Source of the DNA: Betaproteobacteria bacterium
Lineage (GTDB): Bacteria; Pseudomonadota; Gammaproteobacteria; Burkholderiales; Burkholderiaceae
Direction: 5' to 3'
NCBI GenBank assembly: GCA_015654605.1
Contig: JAATGO010000129.1
Coordinates: 1 to 5,898 of the forward strand
DNA: 5,898 nucleotides
The notes beneath the pieces were generated by a model. That model saw nothing but the letters and a program-made list of their open reading frames with translations. It ran no database searches and was not told the DNA's origin. Below are positions 1-5,898 of the stretch, in pieces. The number at the start of each line of letters is the position of its first letter. The stretch's first letter is position 1. The translations under genes were made by a program, and so were the position numbers.

Positions 1-638
1 AATATCAATGTTGGCAGCGCCCGTTGCTGCGCATCGGCGTAGCTTGTCAATGCGTGAAGTATTGTTTCCAGAAAAGGTCTCCAGGCCTTTGCCTCTTTTA
101 CTGGAGGTACATGAGGGCGGAATACCAGACTGGCATTGAGCAGCAAAAATCCGTGGGCATGTAGATTGTGTTGTAAATCTGACAGAGTTTGAATGGTGTT
201 GGTAACATCATGCCGTGCTTTAGCAGAGATAGTAACGAGCGCATCGCCAGAGGTGTTGTTGGGATCTAGCTGTCCATTGGCGACCAACAGCATCTTCATG
301 AAGTTGCGTAAGGAAGTGGCGCGATTAACTTGCTTGGATAACCCTTTTTCTGACCATAATGACTCTACTGCACCATCCATAAAGCACACTCCCGTAGCGC
401 TAGCAGCGCGTGGATAAGGCCCTTCGCCGATGAGCACGTAGCGTATCGCTGGCAATGGCTGAGAAAAGGCAGCAAACAGACGGGCATCAGTTGGCAGATA
501 GGTATCGTTGAAAAGTTGAGGTAAGTAGTGTGGATCTGCATTGGCAATGGCTTGCAGGCCAGAGTGGAGTGCAGCATGCCAAGAGGGGTCTGCTGTATGA
601 ATTAGGGATAATAAGGCGTCAGGGATGGGGTGAGGCAT
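1..638 (-). CDS. Uracil-DNA glycosylase superfamily protein (3' end outside window)
   Basis: An open frame runs without stops from the ATG at 638 to the window edge (212 codons visible); the C-terminus is missing. The family removes uracil from DNA to start base-excision repair. The region around residues 67-90 (YVLIGEGPYPR, then ATGVCFMD) matches the family-1 block VVILGQDPYH plus the downstream G-x-AFS strand. SLRNFMKM (about 110-117) matches the helix after the active site, and HGFLLLNASLVF (about 160-171) matches the central strand LLLNTVLTV of Ung. The second signature, HPSPLS, would lie beyond the edge. The catalytic Asp position of GQDPYH is Gly73 and the His position is Pro76, so this is a variant subfamily and its activity is uncertain. 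No clear Shine-Dalgarno precedes the ATG; an in-frame TTG at 650 is an alternative start. It lies downstream of uvrB on the same strand, 190 nt away. Superfamily assignment is firm; activity is not. Confidence 0.85.
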   Translation of the reverse strand, partial: MPHPIPDALLSLIHTADPSWHAALHSGLQAIANADPHYLPQLFNDTYLPTDARLFAAFSQPLPAIRYVLIGEGPYPRAASATGVCFMDGAVESLWSEKGLSKQVNRATSLRNFMKMLLVANGQLDPNNTSGDALVTISAKARHDVTNTIQTLSDLQHNLHAHGFLLLNASLVFRPHVPPVKEAKAWRPFLETILHALTSYADAQQRALPTLI

Positions 639-742
639 AAATAGTGACAAATAGATGGCAGCGTATGCAGTAAGTTAAGAATGATAGAAAAATAATAAGA
701 CAGAGCGCAGTGACCTGCCGTGGACTGTATTATGCCAGTAGG

Positions 743-785
743 CCTGCTCACCAGTCATGTCGAGTTAGTATGACTGGTGAGCAGG
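743..785. repeat. Perfect 16-bp inverted repeat / stem-loop between uvrB and the glycosylase gene
   Basis: The arm at 743-758 (CCTGCTCACCAGTCAT) is the exact reverse complement of 770-785, with an 11-nt loop. It starts 43 nt after the uvrB stop in the direction of uvrB transcription. Neither side has a run of T, so it is not a typical intrinsic terminator. It could terminate weakly, protect the uvrB mRNA 3' end, bind a dimeric protein, or be a copy of a dispersed palindromic repeat. The sequence shows only the structure; the role is open. The rest of 639-828 shows no gene. Confidence 0.8.
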
Positions 786-828
786 GATGGACATTGCAGT
801 GAGTACTGATGTCGATCGGCATATCGTA

Positions 829-2916
829 CTACAGGGTGACAGAATCATCTCCCGCCGCCCCAAATAATTGCTGTTTCAGTTGGTGAAGCTGGTCACGTAC
901 TTTGGCAGCTTTTTCGAACTCAAGATTTTTCGCGTGCTGTTGCATTTGTTTTTCCAGGCGTTTAATTTCTTTACTGACTTGCTTTTCGCTCATGGCCTCG
1001 TAATTTGCCGTTTCTTGCGCCACCATAAGTTCATTGCGTGCTTCTTGTGGATTGTAGACACCGTCAATCAATTCGCGAATTTCTTTTTGGATACCGATGG
1101 GAGTGATGCCATTGGCTGCATTAAATGCGATTTGCTTGGCTCTACGACGTTCGGTTTCGCCAATGGCACGGTGCATAGAATCCGTGATTTTGTCGCCATA
1201 TAAAATGGCCATCCCATTCAGGTTACGCGCTGCGCGGCCAATGGTTTGAATCAGACTACGTTCAGAACGGAGGAAGCCCTCTTTATCGGCATCGAGAATG
1301 GCGACTAACGATACTTCAGGGATATCCAAACCTTCGCGCAGCAAATTGATGCCAATGAGCACATCAAATGTCCCCAAGCGCAGATCACGAATGATTTCGA
1401 CCCGTTCGACCGTATCAATGTCACTATGCAGGTAACGTACCTTGATGCCATTATCACTCAGGAAATCCGTCAATTGTTCCGCCATGCGCTTGGTCAGCGT
1501 CGTCACTAGCACACGCTCGTTCTTTTTGACACGCAGAGTTATTTCTGACATAAGATCATCCACTTGCGTGCTGGCAGGTCTGACTTCAATCAATGGATCC
1601 ACCAGTCCAGTTGGGCGAACCACCTGTTCGACGACCTGATCTGCATGCGTGTTTTCAAATTCTGCTGGGGTGGCAGAGACAAAGATGGTTTGTCGCATCT
1701 TGCTCTGAAACTCATCAAATTTCAGTGGACGGTTATCGAGCGCAGAGGGCAGCCGGAAACCATAATCAACAAGATTGGTTTTACGTGCACGGTCACCGTT
1801 ATACATGCCGTTGAGTTGCCCAATCAACACATGAGATTCATCAAGAAACATCAGCGCATCTTGCGGTAGATAATCAACGAGTGTTGGCGGTGGTTCTCCT
1901 GCCTTGGCGCCGCTCAGGTGACGTGAATAATTTTCAATTCCTTTGGTGAAGCCGATTTCGGTCATCATTTCGATATCGAAGCGGGTGCGTTGCTCCAGTC
2001 GCTGTTCTTCAATGAGTTTATTTTCCTTGCGAAACCACGCTAATCGTTCGCGTAATTCCTCCTTGATGGTGTCAATGGCACGTAGCACGGTAGAACGTGG
2101 CGTGACATAGTGGGAGCCAGGATATACCGTGAAGCGGGGTATTTTTTGGCGTATGCGGCCGGTGAGGGGATCAAACAACTGTAGGTTATCAATTTCATCA
2201 TCGAACATCTCAATGCGTATCGCCAGTTCGGCATGTTCAGCAGGAAATACGTCAACCGTATCACCACGCACACGAAAGGTTCCCCGACCAAAGTCAACTT
2301 CATTACGGGTGTATTGCATTTGAATCAGGCGGGCAATCAGATCACGCTGGCTCAGCTTATCTTTGACTCGTAGCGTCAAGATCATCTGATGGTACTCGTT
2401 GGGGTTACCGATACCGTAAATGGCCGATACAGTAGCAACAATGATAACATCACGTCGTTCCATCAATGATTTGGTGCAAGACAGGCGCATTTGCTCAATA
2501 TGCTCGTTAATTGAGGAGTCTTTTTCGATAAACAGATCCCGTTGCGGCACATAGGCTTCTGGTTGGTAATAGTCGTAATAACTGACAAAATACTCTACGG
2601 CATTACGTGGGAAAAACTCCCGGAATTCACTGTATAACTGCGCTGCCAGTGTCTTATTAGGAGCAAAAATGATCGCTGGTCGACCTAGTCTGGCGATCGT
2701 ATTTGCCATAGTGTAAGTTTTTCCTGAGCCAGTAACGCCCAACAGCGTCTGGAAAAACAATCCATCCCGAATTCCCTCCACCAATTTATCGATGGCAGCA
2801 GGCTGGTCGCCAGCTGGAGGGAAGGGTTGGTACAGAGTGAAGGGGGAATCAGGGAAATTAAAAAACTTGCTTTCATCGACTGTTGACGCGAGTGGGGATA
2901 AATCAGCCATTGTCAT
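829..2916 (-). CDS. uvrB: UvrABC system protein B (excision-repair damage-loading helicase)
   Basis: UvrB receives damaged DNA from UvrA, verifies the lesion by threading a strand behind its beta-hairpin using ATP, and recruits UvrC for incision. The protein is full length at 695 aa (E. coli has 673); the extra length is mostly an N-terminal extension of about 20 residues before the family start [11 protein letters not shown]. Walker A is GVTGSGKT at 60-67. The tyrosine-rich beta-hairpin ([16 protein letters not shown]) starts at 112. Walker B is DESH at 359-362. Helicase motif VI is QTIGRAARN at 557-565. The C-terminal UVR coiled-coil that contacts UvrC is at about 649-685. No key residue is missing. 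Two starts are possible: ATG at 2916, or ATG at 2910 (third codon). AAAGG at 2925-2921 is 4 nt from the first and 10 nt from the second. I see no LexA-type CTGT-N8-ACAG box upstream. It is transcribed away from the aminotransferase. Confidence 0.98.
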   Translation of the reverse strand: MTMADLSPLASTVDESKFFNFPDSPFTLYQPFPPAGDQPAAIDKLVEGIRDGLFFQTLLGVTGSGKTYTMANTIARLGRPAIIFAPNKTLAAQLYSEFREFFPRNAVEYFVSYYDYYQPEAYVPQRDLFIEKDSSINEHIEQMRLSCTKSLMERRDVIIVATVSAIYGIGNPNEYHQMILTLRVKDKLSQRDLIARLIQMQYTRNEVDFGRGTFRVRGDTVDVFPAEHAELAIRIEMFDDEIDNLQLFDPLTGRIRQKIPRFTVYPGSHYVTPRSTVLRAIDTIKEELRERLAWFRKENKLIEEQRLEQRTRFDIEMMTEIGFTKGIENYSRHLSGAKAGEPPPTLVDYLPQDALMFLDESHVLIGQLNGMYNGDRARKTNLVDYGFRLPSALDNRPLKFDEFQSKMRQTIFVSATPAEFENTHADQVVEQVVRPTGLVDPLIEVRPASTQVDDLMSEITLRVKKNERVLVTTLTKRMAEQLTDFLSDNGIKVRYLHSDIDTVERVEIIRDLRLGTFDVLIGINLLREGLDIPEVSLVAILDADKEGFLRSERSLIQTIGRAARNLNGMAILYGDKITDSMHRAIGETERRRAKQIAFNAANGITPIGIQKEIRELIDGVYNPQEARNELMVAQETANYEAMSEKQVSKEIKRLEKQMQQHAKNLEFEKAAKVRDQLHQLKQQLFGAAGDDSVTL

Positions 2917-2920
2917 TCGA

Positions 2921-2925
2921 CCTTT
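2921..2925 (-). promoter_or_regulatory. Shine-Dalgarno of uvrB
   Basis: On the minus strand the sequence reads AAAGG-TCGA-ATG-ACA-ATG. The motif serves either of two in-frame ATG codons (2916 or 2910) with spacings of 4 and 10 nt, so the exact N-terminus is undecided by two residues. Confidence 0.55.
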
Positions 2926-2983
2926 GGTAAAATTAAGTGTTGCACAACGGTGCCTGGTCAGGAGTTCTGCCTGGCATCCATCC

Positions 2984-3012
2984 GCTGCAAGTGTCCTTGC
3001 GGCTAACTTTTT
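2984..3012 (+). promoter_or_regulatory. Hairpin with trailing T-run in the leader of the aminotransferase gene
   Basis: GCTGCAAG (2984-2991) pairs with CTTGCGGC (2996-3003) around a 4-nt loop, giving 8 bp including one G-U pair. It is followed by TAAC and five T (3008-3012), ending 11 nt before the ATG at 3024. This resembles a weak intrinsic terminator or attenuator in the 107-nt gap between the divergent genes, and it lies where the ribosome would bind. I find no proper Shine-Dalgarno before the ATG and no confident promoter hexamers in this gap for either gene. A regulatory role is an inference. Confidence 0.3.
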
Positions 3013-3023
3013 ATGTTATCACG

Positions 3024-4241
3024 ATGAACGCATCCCTCTCAGTTTCCCTTTTACATGCCATCGAAATGGCACCGCGCGATCCTATTCTTGGTATTACCGA
3101 AGCGTATAACGCAGACAAGAACCCGAATAAAACTAACCTTGGTGTTGGTGTCTATTATGACGACAATGGCAAAGTTCCGCTGCTGGAGTGTGTCCGTAAG
3201 GCAGAGTCAACACTAGCGGAAAAGCCAACGCCACGTGCCTACCTACCGATTGATGGCTTGGCAACATACGATAAAGCTGTTCAAGAACTGGTATTTGGTG
3301 CAAACAGCACGGTGATTAACGAAAAACGTGCCCTGACAGTACAGGCATTAGGTGGTACTGGAGCACTGAAGCTGGGCGCCGACTTCCTGAAACGTTTCTC
3401 ACCAGCAGGTACACAAGTTTGGATCAGTGATCCAAGCTGGGAGAACCACCGCGCCTTGTTTGAAGCCGCAGGCTTTACTGTCAACGCCTATCCTTATTAC
3501 GATGCCGCAACACATGGCGTCAATTTTACGGGACTGTTGACATCATTGAAGTCGATGGCTGCTGGTTCTATTGTGGTATTGCATGCATGCTGCCATAACC
3601 CAACTGGAGCAGATCTGACGGCTGATCAATGGACGCAGGTCATTGATGTCGTGGTGCAGCGTGGCCTGGTTCCCTTTTTGGATATGGCTTATCAGGGCTT
3701 TAGCGACAGTATCGATCAAGATGGTCTGGTGGTACGCCGTTTTGCCGAAGCTGGCGGGCCTTTATTCGTGTCAAACTCGTTCTCTAAATCGTTTTCGCTA
3801 TATGGTGAACGTGTCGGCGCACTGAGCATTGTTGCCGCAACCAGCGAAGAAGCTGCTCGTGTGCTATCCCAATTAAAGCGAGTTGTGCGCACCAATTATT
3901 CGAATCCTCCGATGCATGGTGGCCAAGTGGTCGCCACTGTCTTGGCCACTCCTGAGTTGCGCAAGCTGTGGGAGGAAGAGTTGGCAGGAATGCGTGTGCG
4001 CATTCGTGAAATGCGTCAGTTACTGGTGAAAAAATTGAAAGAAAAAGCACCATCACATAATTTCGACTTTGTAGCAGAGCAACGCGGTATGTTTTCGTAT
4101 TCGGGTTTGACAAAGCCACAAGTGGAGCGTCTGCGTAATGAATTTTCGATTTATGCTGTCGACACAGGCCGTATCTGTGTTGCTGCCCTAAATACGAAAA
4201 ATATTGATGCTGTAGTGGATGCCATCGTCAAAGTACTATGA
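3024..4241 (+). CDS. tyrB: Aspartate/aromatic amino acid aminotransferase (class I, TyrB-like)
   Basis: A PLP enzyme that moves amino groups between aspartate or aromatic amino acids and 2-oxoglutarate; it is cytoplasmic and normally a dimer. From the ATG at 3024 it is 405 aa, close to AspC and TyrB (about 396). The open frame extends upstream to 2937, but those residues do not resemble the family, whereas homology begins near APRDPILGI (16-24). PLP-site residues are visible: GGTGA (110-114), W139, HNPTG (191-195), D220 and Y223, the Schiff-base lysine K255 in SFSKSFSLYGERVG, and R263. Substrate-carboxylate arginines are R289 (from the partner subunit) and R383. At positions that separate E. 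coli AspC from TyrB, this protein has Y45 (AspC K41), V51 (T47) and A72 (N69), which is TyrB-like, but keeps Thr in GGTGA and Asn in YSNPP, which is AspC-like. VSNSFSK, ACCHNPTGADLT and QRGMFSY also match TyrB more closely. Dual specificity is likely. No Shine-Dalgarno is evident. Confidence 0.93.
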   Translation: MNASLSVSLLHAIEMAPRDPILGITEAYNADKNPNKTNLGVGVYYDDNGKVPLLECVRKAESTLAEKPTPRAYLPIDGLATYDKAVQELVFGANSTVINEKRALTVQALGGTGALKLGADFLKRFSPAGTQVWISDPSWENHRALFEAAGFTVNAYPYYDAATHGVNFTGLLTSLKSMAAGSIVVLHACCHNPTGADLTADQWTQVIDVVVQRGLVPFLDMAYQGFSDSIDQDGLVVRRFAEAGGPLFVSNSFSKSFSLYGERVGALSIVAATSEEAARVLSQLKRVVRTNYSNPPMHGGQVVATVLATPELRKLWEEELAGMRVRIREMRQLLVKKLKEKAPSHNFDFVAEQRGMFSYSGLTKPQVERLRNEFSIYAVDTGRICVAALNTKNIDAVVDAIVKVL

Positions 4242-4343
4242 TAGGTTGAAGAAGGAATCAATGAAGTATCAGCATAGAGTTCCATAGAACAGAAGTAGGG
4301 TTAGCCAGGGAGTTGAAAGTATGCTCTCTAGAGAAAAAAGATT

Positions 4344-4372
4344 TTGACAGAAGAAATTCTTTCAGTCATAAT
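4344..4372 (+). promoter_or_regulatory. Sigma-70 type promoter of the tRNA-Asn gene
   Basis: A consensus -35 TTGACA (4344-4349) and a -10 CATAAT (4367-4372) are separated by 17 nt, placing the start of transcription around 4379, a few bases before the tRNA. The near-ideal match fits a highly expressed stable RNA. It means the tRNA does not depend on read-through from the aminotransferase gene. The gap 4242-4343 before it holds no recognised gene and no clear terminator for the aminotransferase. Confidence 0.85.
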
Positions 4373-4383
4373 CTTGCCTCTGT

Positions 4384-4459
4384 TCCCTGATAGCTCAGTT
4401 GGTAGAGCGACGGACTGTTAATCCGCAGGTCCCTGGTTCGAGTCCAGGTCGGGGAGCCA
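4384..4459 (+). tRNA. tRNA-Asn (GTT anticodon)
   Basis: A complete 76-nt cloverleaf. The acceptor stem TCCCTGA pairs with TCGGGGA (one G-U pair). The D arm AGCTCAGTTGGTAGAGC is standard. The anticodon loop CTGTTAA carries GTT at 4417-4419, which reads Asn codons AAC and AAU. The T arm contains GGTTCGAGTCC. The discriminator base is G and the 3' CCA is encoded. It is a single-gene unit with its own promoter and terminator. The IS remnant begins shortly downstream, but I see no copy of the tRNA 3' end further right, so integration into this gene by an integrase is not shown. Confidence 0.98.
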
Positions 4460-4485
4460 TAGAATATATTAGTAATCAGACACTT

Positions 4486-4520
4486 AGCCCAACTTTCACG
4501 AGTTGGGCTTTTTGTTTTTT
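4486..4520 (+). terminator. Intrinsic terminator after tRNA-Asn
   Basis: AGCCCAACT (4486-4494) pairs perfectly with AGTTGGGCT (4501-4509) around a 6-nt loop (TTCACG). It is followed by TTTT-G-TTTTTT (4510-4520). This is a textbook Rho-independent terminator 26 nt after the tRNA. Confidence 0.95.
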
Positions 4521-4527
4521 GTTGGTT

Positions 4528-4554
4528 TTAGACAGTTTGTTAGCCACTGTCTAA
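4528..4554. repeat. 9-bp perfect inverted repeat next to the tRNA terminator
   Basis: TTAGACAGT (4528-4536) and ACTGTCTAA (4546-4554) are exact reverse complements around a 9-nt spacer. It could be a back-up terminator stem, a protein-binding palindrome, or leftover mobile-element sequence. No T-run follows on the plus strand beyond TTTC. The function is unknown. Confidence 0.6.
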
Positions 4555-4587
4555 TTTCATGTAAAGTTTTTCAGGTCAACGCGGACT

Positions 4588-4623
4588 CTACCCGATAAAC
4601 AGGCGCTACCCCATAAACGGGGG
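4588..4623. repeat. Imperfect 18-bp tandem repeat at the outer end of the IS remnant
   Basis: Two adjacent 18-bp units, CTACCCGATAAACAGGCG (4588-4605) and CTACCCCATAAACGGGGG (4606-4623), agree at 15 of 18 positions. They lie just beyond the transposase stop codon, where the 3' terminal end of an ISL3-type element would be expected. They could be the terminal repeat plus a subterminal transposase-binding copy. The partner end is lost, so the exact IS boundary cannot be fixed. Confidence 0.5.
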
Positions 4624-4634
4624 ATGGGTCTTCA

Positions 4635-5234
4635 TTAAACACGATTGATCACACCATTCCAACCGCATTGAGCCAAGACTCTCATACGGTAGTTTTCAAA
4701 GTTTCTAAAGCCATAAGCACGACGTGAGAGCATCTCCATTTTAGTATGGAATCCTTATGCCATTGGATTTGGAGAAGCGCGACATCCCGAGACGATATGA
4801 GTGTTGCCGCCAAAGCTCTGGCTGGGCTACAGGCAAATTGGGCTATCAACGTCAGGAACCTGGGCAGCATCTTCCTGGCACGTTCGGCAGTGACGGTCTT
4901 GAGTAGCAGAAACCCCGTCAATTGCTGTGTAGCGAAGTCAAGGGGTTGCAGTACAGGATATGACTTCAGATACTGGTGTAACCGTACCTTCTGCGCCTCT
5001 TTCAGTTTCCAGTGATGTCGGCTCAAGCTAATGAGACCTTTGTTCTTACGTCCGTCAGGATCATGCTGCTGGCCAGAGCTTAAGCAGATGCTGGTTCACC
5101 ATCCTGATGACATGGACGCGATCGGCGACAATGATGGCATTGGGGAAGTATTGTCGGGCAATATGGCGGTAAGTTTCTGACTGATCCATGACGATGATGC
5201 GATCCTGCTCCTTGCCGGGTAAGTGCCGTTTCCG
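4635..5234 (-). pseudogene. ISL3-family transposase, 5'-truncated and frameshifted
   Basis: Four pieces in three frames read as one ISL3 DDE transposase. Piece A (from about 5234 to 5073) has VMDQSETYR with a first catalytic Asp (codon 5184-5186) and VADRVHVIR with the second (5121-5123). Piece B (about 5071 to 4805) reads QQHDPDGRKNKG, then SRHHWKL and the helical insertion region. Piece C (4785 to about 4756) reads MSRFSKSNGI. Piece D (4754 to stop 4635) reads GFHTKMEMLSRRAYGFRNF and then GWNGVINRV. A to B is explained by one extra base near 5072. B to C lacks several residues. C to D lacks about 5 nt, which removes the Glu expected in NGITEGFHTKM, the third catalytic residue. The zinc-finger N-terminus is absent. 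The family is confident from these motifs; the gene is surely inactive. Piece A's own start region overlaps the ClC end in another frame. Confidence 0.85.
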
Positions 5235-5235
5235 T

Positions 5236-5898
5236 TTATTGTCCGTCATCGACTGAGGCATATTTTCTCCGCGATTTTCTGAATAGAGAATGTTTGAATC
5301 GCTCGCGGTGATGTTCCTCGGCAAACAGCGAAATCGATGGTTTGACCAGATCGCTACGACTGATGATGCCGATCAGCCGACGCGACTTCAGATCGTCGAC
5401 CACGGGCAGGCGTTCAATGTGATGCGCAGCGAGGCGGATAGATACAGTGCGGCATGTCTCTGAAGCGAGTGCCATGACGGGGCTATCGGTCTCGAACAGG
5501 TCTTCTGCGCGAGCCTTGCCCTGTCTCGCCAACAAAATTTCCCGATCTGCCATGCCGATGAAAACGCCGTTGCGCACGACCGGAAAAGCGCGATGTTGCT
5601 GCTCTGATCCGAAGTACATTGTTAACGCATCCTCGATCGCCATCTCGCTTGGGATTGTCCGTGGATGATGAGTCATGATTTCGGCCACGCTGTGCCGTTC
5701 AAGCGGATCGATACCGGTTTCGCAATAAATGTGGCGACCGCGCCGGGAAATCTTTTCCGTCAGAATTGAACGCCGCATCGTGAGCACCGTAAAGCCGTAG
5801 GCAATCGACGATGCTGTCAGAACAGGCAGCAAGGCGTTGACATCATGCGTGACCTCGAACGCGAAAATTATCGACATGATCGGCGCACGCATCATGCC
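5236..5898 (-). CDS. ClC-family chloride channel/transporter, C-terminal part with two CBS domains (5' end outside window)
   Basis: ClC proteins move chloride, often in exchange for protons, across the inner membrane. The 220 visible residues begin inside the membrane domain. GMMRAPIMSIIFAFEVTHD and the hydrophobic stretch after it (about residues 6-40 from the ATG at 5895) match the last helices. The linker RRSILTEKISRRG, typical of CBS-bearing bacterial ClC proteins, follows. CBS domain 1 lies at about 68-120 (SVAEIMTHHPRTI, then HRAFPVV) and CBS domain 2 at about 130-185 (ERLPVVDDL, then LIGIISRSDL); such pairs usually bind adenine nucleotides. The selectivity-filter motifs and gating Glu lie outside the window. 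The ATG at 5895 is internal, not the start. The stop (5236-5238) coincides with the edge of the IS remnant, so the last few residues may be encoded by foreign sequence. Two hand-counted lines give about 54% GC, slightly above the left side. Whether the full gene is intact is unknown. Confidence 0.85.
   Translation of the reverse strand, partial: GMMRAPIMSIIFAFEVTHDVNALLPVLTASSIAYGFTVLTMRRSILTEKISRRGRHIYCETGIDPLERHSVAEIMTHHPRTIPSEMAIEDALTMYFGSEQQHRAFPVVRNGVFIGMADREILLARQGKARAEDLFETDSPVMALASETCRTVSIRLAAHHIERLPVVDDLKSRRLIGIISRSDLVKPSISLFAEEHHRERFKHSLFRKSRRKYASVDDGQ

Larger units (their letters stand above)
4588..5235 (-). mobile_element. Remnant of an ISL3-family insertion sequence
   Basis: The span holds the middle and C-terminal parts of an ISL3-type transposase and probably the original 3' end of the element. 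The N-terminal zinc-finger/HTH part of the transposase and the 5' end are absent. The left limit is placed at the tandem repeat and the right limit at the junction with the ClC gene; both are estimates. With several frameshifts and a missing half the element cannot move itself. No target-site duplication can be recognised. Confidence 0.75.

Noticed and set aside
193..417. Plus-strand open frame inside the glycosylase gene
   Set aside because: It is antisense to a stop-free frame with clear glycosylase motifs; its product shows no recognisable features.
868..1203. Plus-strand and other open frames across uvrB (also near 1442-1869, 2129-2323 and 2685-2876)
   Set aside because: They lie over a full-length, motif-complete uvrB and are shadows of it.
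2937..3023. Longer aminotransferase starting at 2937
   Set aside because: The 29 extra residues do not resemble the family N-terminus and span the intergenic hairpin; the ATG at 3024 fits the family length.
2917..3023. LexA (SOS) box for uvrB
   Set aside because: No CTGT-N8-ACAG arrangement was found in the gap upstream of uvrB.
3784..4119. Minus-strand open frame inside the aminotransferase gene
   Set aside because: Antisense shadow with no recognisable product.
4588..4623. CRISPR-like array
   Set aside because: Only two adjacent 18-bp units with no spacers and no cas genes; better explained as an IS end.
4746..5015. Plus-strand open frame across the IS remnant
   Set aside because: Antisense to recognisable transposase pieces; no family resemblance.
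5447..5668. Plus-strand open frame inside the ClC/CBS gene
   Set aside because: Shadow of the CBS-domain coding sequence.

Overview
The window looks like a chromosomal stretch of a betaproteobacterium with moderate GC (about 50% in the lines I counted by hand). A relative of Nitrosomonas is my best guess. It rests on the style of the UvrB and TyrB-like proteins and on the uracil-DNA glycosylase variant next to uvrB; no taxonomic marker gene is present, so the assignment is an inference. Layout: (1) Positions 1-638, minus strand: a uracil-DNA-glycosylase superfamily gene cut off by the window edge. Its GQDPYH-type motif reads GEGPYP, so the usual catalytic aspartate position is glycine. (2) Positions 639-828: a gap holding a perfect 16-bp inverted repeat. 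(3) Positions 829-2916, minus strand: a complete uvrB, the nucleotide-excision-repair damage-loading helicase. (4) Positions 2917-3023: a divergent intergenic region with a small hairpin and T-run just before the next gene. (5) Positions 3024-4241, plus strand: a complete class I aminotransferase of the AspC/TyrB type, closer to TyrB. (6) Positions 4344-4520: a self-contained tRNA-Asn(GTT) transcription unit with consensus-like promoter, tRNA with encoded CCA, and intrinsic terminator. (7) Positions 4521-5235: two small repeats followed by a decayed ISL3-family transposase on the minus strand, readable in four pieces across three frames. (8) Positions 5236-5898, minus strand: the C-terminal part of a ClC-type chloride channel/transporter with two CBS domains. 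It runs off the right edge, is slightly richer in GC than the left side, and its stop codon sits at the junction with the IS remnant. The left part (to about 4520) is housekeeping DNA: two DNA-repair genes on one strand, a metabolic aminotransferase and a tRNA. The right part is accessory and scarred, and the boundary falls just after the tRNA gene, a common site for insertion and deletion. I do not see a convincing undescribed system. The most checkable oddities are the altered active-site motif of the glycosylase-like protein, the perfect hairpin between uvrB and that gene, the attenuator-like hairpin before the aminotransferase, and the IS/ClC junction.
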